DNA from: Bacteriovoracaceae bacterium UBA6261
Lineage (GTDB): Bacteria > Bdellovibrionota > Bacteriovoracia > Bacteriovoracales > Bacteriovoracaceae
Assembly: GCA_002440825.1 (NCBI GenBank)
Contig: DJVH01000083.1
Coordinates: 27,024 to 63,517 of the forward strand
DNA length: 36,494 nt
Direction of reading: 5' to 3'
Shown here piece by piece: positions 16,170 through 22,072 of this stretch. The notes beneath the pieces were generated by a model. The model worked only from the letters and a program-made list of their open reading frames with translations, had not been told where the DNA came from and did no database searches. A program made the translations under genes and the position numbers. How positions within the stretch are numbered: the stretch's first letter is position 1; each line of letters begins with the position of its first letter.

Positions 16170-17079
16170 AAAAAGCCATCCGAACTATTTTTATACCAGT
16201 GATGGAATCCGCATTTTCTACAATACGAATTTTCATCCGGAAGAACTGGATCCAACCAGACCAGTTCTGGTTCTCATCTATGGTCTTCTCTGCAGTAACA
16301 ATCATTACAAATACCAGATCCCTTATTTTGAAGAACTGGGTTATCAGATTCTCATTCATGATTACCGCTTCCATTATGCTTCTTCACAAGAAGGCGATAT
16401 TGAAACGTGCAACTTTCCCAATATTACAAAAGATCTCCATGAACTTCTGGCCGAGTTGAAAATTGGAAAATCCATCTTTGTGGGCCATTCAATGGGAGTC
16501 AATATCTGTCTGGAACACGCCAGAAGATATCCCGAAGATATGATCGGCCAGATCCTGATTTCTGGAACGGTTGTACCTCCTCAAGACATCATGTTTGATT
16601 CAAACATGGTCGATATCGTTTCTCCCCACTTGAAAATGTTCACAGAAAAATATCCGGACCTTTTTAAAAGTTTCTGGAAACATTCTTATAAAAATCCCAT
16701 CGCTCAATATATGATTTTTGATGGCGGCTTCAATAAGAAACAAGTCGAGATGGAATTCATTCAACTCTATATGAAAAAAATCAGTGAGCTTCCGGAGCAA
16801 TTGTTTTTTCACCTGCTCAAGCTGATGCATGATCACGATGTAATCAATCACCTCGAAACTATTTCCACTCCCACGCTGGTGATTGGCGGTGACAAAGACA
16901 AGATTATTCCCAATTATTTACAACGAATCTTAACAACTCACCTTCAAAACAGTGAACTTTATATCGTGAAAGATGGCAGCCATGTGCCGCAAGCCGATTT
17001 TCCAGACATGATAAATAAGCGACTTCACAGGTTTGTCTCCAAAATAGAACGAAAGACCGACCTCATCGCTCAAGCTTAA
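16162..17079 (+). CDS. Alpha/beta-hydrolase fold protein
   Basis: 305 residues, cytoplasmic. Standard fold motifs: LVLIYGLLCSNNHYKYQIPYF for the oxyanion strand, nucleophile elbow GHSMG with Ser110, acid loop GGDKDKIIP with Asp246, and DGSHVPQADFPD with His274. The triad is complete, so it is probably an active esterase, lipase or related hydrolase; the substrate cannot be told. The ATG overlaps the FHA gene, and AAAGAGA upstream can act as ribosome binding site. The two genes are likely co-translated. Confidence 0.88.
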   Translation: MFKKSHPNYFYTSDGIRIFYNTNFHPEELDPTRPVLVLIYGLLCSNNHYKYQIPYFEELGYQILIHDYRFHYASSQEGDIETCNFPNITKDLHELLAELKIGKSIFVGHSMGVNICLEHARRYPEDMIGQILISGTVVPPQDIMFDSNMVDIVSPHLKMFTEKYPDLFKSFWKHSYKNPIAQYMIFDGGFNKKQVEMEFIQLYMKKISELPEQLFFHLLKLMHDHDVINHLETISTPTLVIGGDKDKIIPNYLQRILTTHLQNSELYIVKDGSHVPQADFPDMINKRLHRFVSKIERKTDLIAQA

Positions 17080-17095
17080 CAAACAGTCTTCCGAT

Positions 17096-17114
17096 ACGAC
17101 TTTTACGGAGTCGT
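17096..17114 (+). promoter_or_regulatory. Hairpin covering the ribosome binding site
   Basis: ACGACT (17096-17101) pairs with AGTCGT (17109-17114) across the loop TTTACGG. The GGAG Shine-Dalgarno (17107-17110) lies half in the loop and half in the stem, and the ATG follows 2 nt later. It could lower translation until melted, or cap the upstream mRNA. A terminator is less likely because only three Ts follow. Confidence 0.45.
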
Positions 17115-17116
17115 TT

Positions 17117-17665
17117 ATGCAATTCAAATTTTCGCTGTTCATTCTTGCGCTTTCTACTTCTGCCCTTGCTGATGATGTTTCCAAAAAAGCCTGTGAAACA
17201 TTTCTTCCGGCACTTGGTGAACAAAACATCGGCTTCTTCCTCAACGGAGTCAGACGTGATCTGAAAGATTACGAAAAAGCTTCAAAAAGATATTTTGAAA
17301 TTCTCAAAGTCGTCGATGATGTGGTCAGCGACGATGCAAAAAAACGATGCGATATGGGCCTCTACCCTATTATGAATGTCGATGTCTGCTACATGAAATG
17401 CAAAGACGAGATCGAAAAAAGAATTACCGGTTCTTTTGCCTGGAACTACCAGGATCGATGGGCCAATCTGGATCGCTGTTATGATGCTTGCAGCGCTGCC
17501 TTTGTTGTTCAAAACGGAATTACGCGCGCTCTTCGCAAAACAGCTTCAGAAAGTACAAATTGTGGCACAACAACTGATGTCATTGATTCAAGAAAACCCA
17601 AACTAATGGATCAAATCATGCTGGAGATGGATGCACACGACTACGGAAAAAATACTGGCAAATAA
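17117..17665 (+). CDS. Exported protein with twin CX3C motifs, function unknown
   Basis: 182 residues with a signal peptide (1-18, ending TSALA). Seven cysteines follow, including CYMKC and CYDAC separated by 25 residues, a twin CX3C arrangement that could staple two helices by disulfides. The centre is helical (DYEKASKRYFEILKVVDDVV). No family is recognised. The start is supported by the ACGGAG Shine-Dalgarno. The gene ends 2 bp from the convergent minus-strand gene. Confidence 0.75.
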   Translation: MQFKFSLFILALSTSALADDVSKKACETFLPALGEQNIGFFLNGVRRDLKDYEKASKRYFEILKVVDDVVSDDAKKRCDMGLYPIMNVDVCYMKCKDEIEKRITGSFAWNYQDRWANLDRCYDACSAAFVVQNGITRALRKTASESTNCGTTTDVIDSRKPKLMDQIMLEMDAHDYGKNTGK

Positions 17666-17667
17666 TC

Positions 17668-18915
17668 TCAAGTGATATTCAGATTTTTGTACTCAATCAT
17701 TGATTTGAAAACACGTTTCATCGCAGAAAGCACTTGTTGTCTTTTGTACTCCTGGTGAGAAGCATCTCCCTGAGAGTTTTCGACAAAAGCCTGATGATCG
17801 ACAATCTGAATTTCATAAGGATAAAAAAAGCGGATATCTCTTGCGACAAGCGAAATATCCATGCTGAGTACTCTGCGAGCGAGCTCGTTCTCTTCTGGAT
17901 TTAATTTCTTCGCGATTCTTCTCAAATCGTTAAACTCACCAAGAAAGGGATTTTTGTATTCAATCAGCTGACGACAGGTAAATTGTATTGACTGGTAACT
18001 TTTAGCTGTAAATTTATTGCGGTCACCGGAAGATTCACGAGATAAGTTACAATCCTGGATCGCTCTTTCCATCGCCCCCAGAAACCTTTCTTCAGAAAGA
18101 TTATTTCTGATCGCCATCTTCAGCACGCGCTGATGAGCTTCTTTAAATCTTGGCAGATCAATCATCGTATTAATGGCGCGACTAGGTTTATTATTGTGAG
18201 GAATCACAATATTCTGTTCGACCAGAAAACGAATTACGCGAAGAGTATCAAATCTTGAATTTGTTACGAAACGAACACCGACACGGTCAAAGAGTTCTTC
18301 AGCTACGTTCTCTGCTTTATGAAGTAGCTTGATGATAACGCTCTCACGCGTCTTCTTTGATTTCGTTTCAAAATCAATCAGCGGAACTACTTTATCTGAT
18401 CCTTTGATCCCGATGAAAAGCTTATCCCCTTCACCACGGAAAATATATTTGTAGAATCGATCAAAGATCTGTTGTTGAACAATGTTGAAATAGTTTGAAC
18501 GAAGATCCTTATCTGCGTGCATGATTGTATGCATGACTTTCAAAATGACTTCCGCCCAAAGCTTATCTTCTTTTTTTCCCGGAGAATCATCCGTGGCCAT
18601 AAGAAACAACTGAGAAATATCCGAGATCATCAGAAGCGAATTAGGAAGCTTCAAATCCAGTCCGTCCGGATTACCTTCTTTTAAAAAATAGCGCTTGATG
18701 AATTGGAGTGCTTCCTGAAAATTTCCAAAGAGCTCGGCCTTAGTGACATGATCATTGGGATCAAGACCGTAGCCTTTCAGGAATTGATTGACCTGCTCAA
18801 TGGATGACATTGGTCCTAAAAAATTCTTCGTATCGAGGGCCGATTTCCCGCCTACAACTACGTCGAGAATATCCCAATCAAACATGTATTTTTGTAAGTA
18901 ACTTGGTCTTTCCAT
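17668..18915 (-). CDS. Conserved protein, TIGR04552-like, with a faint RelA/SpoT-like segment
   Basis: 415 residues from the ATG at 18915, where MERPSYLQKYMFDWDIL follows an AAAGGGAAAG ribosome binding site. The frame stays open to an ATG at 18984, but that would overlap the divergent pgpA start. The protein is soluble and basic. I think it resembles a conserved family seen in Deltaproteobacteria (TIGR04552), from memory and unconfirmed. The segment KLLHKAENVAEELFDRVGVR, followed by FVTNSRFDTLRVIRFL, resembles the D-x-x-G-x-R-x core of RelA/SpoT nucleotidyltransferases. No HD hydrolase motif is visible. Function unknown. Confidence 0.75.
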   Translation of the reverse strand: MERPSYLQKYMFDWDILDVVVGGKSALDTKNFLGPMSSIEQVNQFLKGYGLDPNDHVTKAELFGNFQEALQFIKRYFLKEGNPDGLDLKLPNSLLMISDISQLFLMATDDSPGKKEDKLWAEVILKVMHTIMHADKDLRSNYFNIVQQQIFDRFYKYIFRGEGDKLFIGIKGSDKVVPLIDFETKSKKTRESVIIKLLHKAENVAEELFDRVGVRFVTNSRFDTLRVIRFLVEQNIVIPHNNKPSRAINTMIDLPRFKEAHQRVLKMAIRNNLSEERFLGAMERAIQDCNLSRESSGDRNKFTAKSYQSIQFTCRQLIEYKNPFLGEFNDLRRIAKKLNPEENELARRVLSMDISLVARDIRFFYPYEIQIVDHQAFVENSQGDASHQEYKRQQVLSAMKRVFKSMIEYKNLNIT

Positions 18916-18959
18916 CTTTCCCTTTGATAGAGAAGGTTCAATCGCTGTATCATTATCTA

Positions 18960-19442
18960 ATGAATCAAGATAAACGACCAACACTTAAAAGACTAGACAT
19001 ACTTTTCCTCTCCTTTTTTGGTTCCGGCTACTTACCTAAGGCACCGGGGACATGGGGCACTCTCGCAACGCTTCCATTTCTGTACGGACTTGGTCTGTTA
19101 CATCCGCCATTCTTCCTGTTCATTCCTTTTATTTTTATCACGACAGTCATTGCCTGCTTCATTACAGAAACTGTTCAAAAAGAATTACATCTTCACGATC
19201 CTCAATGGATTGTCATTGATGAGTTCCTGGGAATGAGTACGGCATGGCTCTTTATCCAGACTCATAATTTGCTACACCTGGTGATCCTGTTCATCCTTTT
19301 TCGCGTCTTTGATATCATCAAAATCTGGCCAGCTTCGTTTTTCGATCAAAAAATCGAACACGGGGCAGGAACCATCCTGGATGATATCGTCAGTGGAGTT
19401 TATGCCGGACTGGTTTACTTGGTGATCGCCAGATTTATTTAA
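18960..19442 (+). CDS. pgpA: Phosphatidylglycerophosphatase A
   Basis: 160 residues from the ATG at 18960; the longer open frame upstream runs antisense to the neighbouring gene and is not supported. N-terminal GSGYLPKAPGTWGTLATLP and WIVIDEFLGM are the PgpA signatures, with membrane helices around FLFIPFIFITTVIACFI and LLHLVILFILFRVF, and a final DDIVSGVYAGLVYLVIARF. PgpA removes the phosphate from phosphatidylglycerophosphate in the inner membrane to give phosphatidylglycerol. In many bacteria pgpA sits before cinA-recA-recX-alaS; here cinA is absent and recA follows directly. Confidence 0.94.
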   Translation: MNQDKRPTLKRLDILFLSFFGSGYLPKAPGTWGTLATLPFLYGLGLLHPPFFLFIPFIFITTVIACFITETVQKELHLHDPQWIVIDEFLGMSTAWLFIQTHNLLHLVILFILFRVFDIIKIWPASFFDQKIEHGAGTILDDIVSGVYAGLVYLVIARFI

Positions 19443-19453
19443 AAAAGTGAACC

Positions 19454-19491
19454 TACGCTTTTTTTACGCTTGACTTACGCAAAAACTACGC
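19454..19491. repeat. Four TACGC boxes at exact 11-bp spacing
   Basis: TACGC occurs at 19454, 19465, 19476 and 19487, each preceded by C or T and separated by 6 AT-rich bases. The 11-bp period places the boxes on one face of the helix. They lie 12 bp after pgpA and about 180 bp before recA. A TTGACT between boxes two and three could be a -35 box, but no well-spaced -10 follows. Confidence 0.7.
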
Positions 19492-19512
19492 ACAAACTTA
19501 TCTGTATGCAGA

Positions 19513-19562
19513 GATTGAGTATCAATCGATCAAATACTGCTTATGTAGACTAATCCGGTCTA
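19513..19562. promoter_or_regulatory. Two short dyads in the recA upstream region
   Basis: GATTGA-GTA-TCAATC (19513-19527) is a perfect 6-bp dyad with a 3-bp gap. TAGAC-N7-GTCTA (19546-19562) is a 5-bp dyad. Either could be a repressor site for recA. The Bdellovibrio LexA-type site TTAC-N3-GTAA is not seen. A weak TTGCAT at 19602 could be a recA -35 box. Confidence 0.35.
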
Positions 19563-19668
19563 GTAAATGCGCAGTTTTGGTTATTAAATAGACCCATCCA
19601 TTTGCATAGACATTCACAACAAAAAATAAAAACGGTGTAAGCGTATTTTGCACACTTCGGAGGAACCA

Positions 19669-20778
19669 ATGTCACTACAGAAAGTATCGTCATCCCAAGC
19701 ATCTCCAGAAAAATTAAAGGCCCTTGATCTCGCTCTTTCAGCTATTGAAAAGCAATTCGGTAAAGGCGCGATCATGAAACTCGACAACAAAACTGTTGCT
19801 GAGAAAATTCCTTCAATCCCAACTGGATGTTTGAGCCTTGACCTTGCTCTTGGCATTGGCGGTATTCCTCAAGGACGTATCATTGAAATTTACGGACCAG
19901 AGTCTTCAGGAAAGACGACTCTTACTCTTCATATTGCGGCTGAATGCCAGAAACAAGGAGGTACTGTTGCTTTCGTTGATGCTGAACATGCTCTTGATAC
20001 AGCTTACGCTGCTAAGCTTGGCGTTGATGTACCAAACACACTCATTTCTCAACCTGATTCTGGGGAACAAGCGTTGGAGATTGCCGACATGCTCGTTCGC
20101 TCTGGTGCTGTTAACTTACTCATTGTCGACTCGGTTGCCGCTCTTACTCCAAAGGCTGAACTAGAAGGCGAAATGGGTGATTCACACATGGGTCTTCAAG
20201 CAAGACTTATGTCTCAGGCCCTAAGAAAACTTACTGGTTCAATTTCTCGTTCAAACTGTACTGTTATCTTCATTAACCAACTTCGTATGAAAATTGGTGT
20301 TATGTTCGGTAACCCTGAAACGACAACTGGTGGTAACGCTCTTAAGTTCTACGCTTCTGTTCGTCTGGACATCAGAAAAACTGCGGCAATCAAAGACGGT
20401 GATTCTCATATCGGTTCTCGCACTAAAGTTAAAGTTGTTAAAAATAAAGTCGCTCCTCCATTCAAAGAAGCTGAATTCGACATTATGTACGGACAAGGTA
20501 TTTCAAAAGTTGGTGACATTCTTGATCTTGCTTCTAACAACGGCATCGTTGAAAAAGCAGGCGCATGGTTCTCTTACAACAATAACAAAATCGGTCAAGG
20601 TAGAGAAAATTCAAAAACTTTCCTTGAGCAAAACCCAGAGCTTCTTGAAGAAATTAAAAACAAGATCCTGGTTAAATTCGGTCTGGCCGAAGGTGCGGCA
20701 GCTCCAATGGTAGACGAATCAACTGGTGAGATTATTGAAGAAGTTAAAGAAAAGAAATCTAAGAAAAATATCCAGTAA
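19669..20778 (+). CDS. recA: Recombinase RecA
   Basis: 369 residues from the ATG at 19669, which has a strong CGGAGGA Shine-Dalgarno; an earlier in-frame ATG at 19648 lies upstream of that site. Walker A GPESSGKT (76-83), Walker B LLIVDSVAAL, loop L1 region MGDSHMGLQARLMSQALRKL and FINQLRMKIGVMFGNPETTTGG (L2) are all intact. RecA forms filaments on single-stranded DNA for homologous recombination and triggers LexA cleavage. The C-terminus is lysine- and glutamate-rich (EEVKEKKSKKN), as usual. recX follows after a strong terminator hairpin. Confidence 0.99.
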   Translation: MSLQKVSSSQASPEKLKALDLALSAIEKQFGKGAIMKLDNKTVAEKIPSIPTGCLSLDLALGIGGIPQGRIIEIYGPESSGKTTLTLHIAAECQKQGGTVAFVDAEHALDTAYAAKLGVDVPNTLISQPDSGEQALEIADMLVRSGAVNLLIVDSVAALTPKAELEGEMGDSHMGLQARLMSQALRKLTGSISRSNCTVIFINQLRMKIGVMFGNPETTTGGNALKFYASVRLDIRKTAAIKDGDSHIGSRTKVKVVKNKVAPPFKEAEFDIMYGQGISKVGDILDLASNNGIVEKAGAWFSYNNNKIGQGRENSKTFLEQNPELLEEIKNKILVKFGLAEGAAAPMVDESTGEIIEEVKEKKSKKNIQ

Positions 20779-20793
20779 TCTTAAACGATTCTA

Positions 20794-20854
20794 GCTTTGG
20801 AATTTTCACTCTCCCTCTGAATTGAGGGCCCTGAAAATTCCGAAGCTTCTTTTT
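20794..20854 (+). terminator. Long intrinsic terminator between recA and recX
   Basis: A 16-bp arm AGCTTTGGAATTTTCA (20794-20809) pairs with TGAAAATTCCGAAGCT (20832-20847) with a single G-T pair. Inside it CCCTC (20814-20818) pairs with GAGGG (20824-20828). TCTTTTT follows. recX starts 6 bp later, so recX probably depends on readthrough. Confidence 0.85.
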
Positions 20855-20860
20855 AAAACC

Positions 20861-21349
20861 ATGGCAGATTCAAATAAAGCTTACCTGTATCTCATCAAAT
20901 TGCTCTCTGCCAGAGACTACTCCGAACACAAACTCAAAGAAAAACTCCAGGAAAGAGTCCGCGCGAAAAGATTTTCATCAGAAGAAGCTACAAGCGCTCT
21001 CAATCTTATCAAGGAACAAGGCTATTTACGAGAAGAAGCCTATGCCGAAGCCAGAGTGAAGGGGTTCATGAGCAAAGGCTATTCACCCAACTTCATTCGC
21101 CAGAAACTTGCCCAGGAACATCTCACCGTGACCGATGAATCTATCGGAGAGATTTTTACTGAATACAGGATTAGTGAAGAAGATCAGATTGAGAGATTGG
21201 CCCGTAAAAAAATGGGATCGAGAACAACATTTGATTTTGACGATGAAACCCGTATCCTTCGCTTTTTAATCAGCAAAGGACACGACTATAGTTCTTCTAA
21301 AAAGGTTCTGAAATCACTTATTCAAGAAGTTCGAGAGCAGCAGAATTAA
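20861..21349 (+). CDS. recX: RecA regulator RecX
   Basis: 162 residues from the ATG at 20861; a TTG 39 bp upstream lies inside the terminator hairpin and is unlikely. Three-helix RecX repeats are visible: LIKLLSARDYSEHKLKEKL, ALNLIKEQGYLREEAYAEAR and FMSKGYSPNFIRQKLAQEHL. RecX binds along the RecA filament and limits its growth and activity. No Shine-Dalgarno is visible before the ATG, which together with the terminator suggests low expression relative to recA. It overlaps the convergent minus-strand gene by 32 bp. Confidence 0.92.
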   Translation: MADSNKAYLYLIKLLSARDYSEHKLKEKLQERVRAKRFSSEEATSALNLIKEQGYLREEAYAEARVKGFMSKGYSPNFIRQKLAQEHLTVTDESIGEIFTEYRISEEDQIERLARKKMGSRTTFDFDDETRILRFLISKGHDYSSSKKVLKSLIQEVREQQN

Positions 21350-21701
21350 GAAGGTCCAGCGCTTCTGAATCTGAAAGAGAAGAGTCTTCAGCTCTCAATC
21401 CTTTTACCGAAGCCTGAAGATTCAAACTCATAGTACCTGTTTGAAAGAAATCCTGAACATCATTTAAAAGAAGTTTTGCAATTTGCTTGCGGGCATCGAT
21501 ATCTTTCTTAGTCACGGAAGCTGCCAGCGAAGTGCCAACAACGGCCGCTACTCCGGCGCCTGTTGAAGCATAAACACCTGTCACAATGAAAGTTCCCACA
21601 TATGATAATCCAATTGCCTCACCGTGTTTCCCCATCACATCTCCTGCGAAAACATTGGCATTGAGAGCAAGAGTAAGCAGTACAATTAGCGCTTTTTTCA
21701 T
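21318..21701 (-). CDS. Small exported glycine-rich protein, function unknown
   Basis: 127 residues from the ATG at 21701, chosen for its CGGAGGA Shine-Dalgarno and a following signal peptide (MKKALIVLLTLALNANVFA). The frame extends further upstream without support. The mature part has a glycine/alanine/valine-rich hydrophobic stretch (VGTFIVTGVYASTGAGVAAV) that may insert in a membrane, then an acidic helical tail (LSDSEALDLLNSAALELLE). Not recognised. Its 3' end lies over the recX 3' end. Confidence 0.75.
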   Translation of the reverse strand: MKKALIVLLTLALNANVFAGDVMGKHGEAIGLSYVGTFIVTGVYASTGAGVAAVVGTSLAASVTKKDIDARKQIAKLLLNDVQDFFQTGTMSLNLQASVKGLRAEDSSLSDSEALDLLNSAALELLE

Positions 21702-21813
21702 AGTGTCCTCCGAATTTAATAAGGATAGTGTAGCGCTGTTCGGGACGGAGAGATGAAAGTGTGTAAAAATTTTAGTTCTTTTCCTCAATTTACCCCCTTT
21801 ATCCATAATTCCC

Positions 21814-21921
21814 ATGTTTAGTCTGTCGTTTTCTTTCCTATTGATGGTGCTATTGGCAGGTTCTCCGGGTTCTGCTGATCACGGCTTAGTTGAGTTAATT
21901 GTTAAATCGGTCTGGACCTAG
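21814..21921 (+). CDS. Possible 35-residue signal-peptide-like ORF
   Basis: ATG to TAG encodes 35 residues starting MFSLSFSFLLMVLLAGSPG, which looks like a signal peptide, followed by SADHGLVELIVKSVWT. There is no Shine-Dalgarno; CATAAT ends 6 bp before the ATG, so a leaderless transcript is conceivable. A hydrophobic start can arise by chance in T-rich DNA, so this is only a candidate. Confidence 0.22.
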   Translation: MFSLSFSFLLMVLLAGSPGSADHGLVELIVKSVWT

Positions 21922-22031
21922 ATTTTGTGCTCCCGCGCGCTATACACAATGCTGGTCATCATGCCCATGGCAAACTTCATCTGAAGGAACTCGGGAAATC
22001 TCATTCCTCTAGTTCTAAAATCATCAAAATA

Positions 22032-22040
22032 TGCTAGGCT
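22032..22040 (+). promoter_or_regulatory. Extended -10 promoter of alaS
   Basis: TG-C-TAGGCT lies 32 bp before the alaS ATG, followed by a short leader with a GGGAAAAGGA Shine-Dalgarno (22060-22069). No clear -35 box is seen, as expected for an extended -10 promoter. Confidence 0.5.
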
Positions 22041-22072
22041 AAAACCTTAAATCACACTTGGGAAAAGGATCT

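Larger units (their letters stand above)
21702..22072. other. Intergenic region before alaS
   Basis: 371 bp between divergent genes. It holds the Shine-Dalgarno of the small exported protein gene at its left edge, one doubtful plus-strand small ORF (21814-21921), an imperfect hairpin GAACT...AGTTC with inner GGAA/TTCC near 21986-22016, the alaS extended -10 element and the alaS ribosome binding site. No T-box leader or tRNA is visible. Confidence 0.6.

Noticed and set aside
18804..18959. N-terminal extension of pgpA
   Set aside because: These codons run antisense to the neighbouring gene and do not resemble PgpA; the family starts near the ATG at 18960.
19443..19668. LexA box of the TTAC-N3-GTAA type before recA
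   Set aside because: Looked for on both strands; TTAC occurs but is never followed by GTAA at the right distance.
21986..22016. Hairpin before alaS as a T-box or terminator
   Set aside because: No T-box sequence and no T-tract follow; it also lies upstream of the likely alaS promoter.
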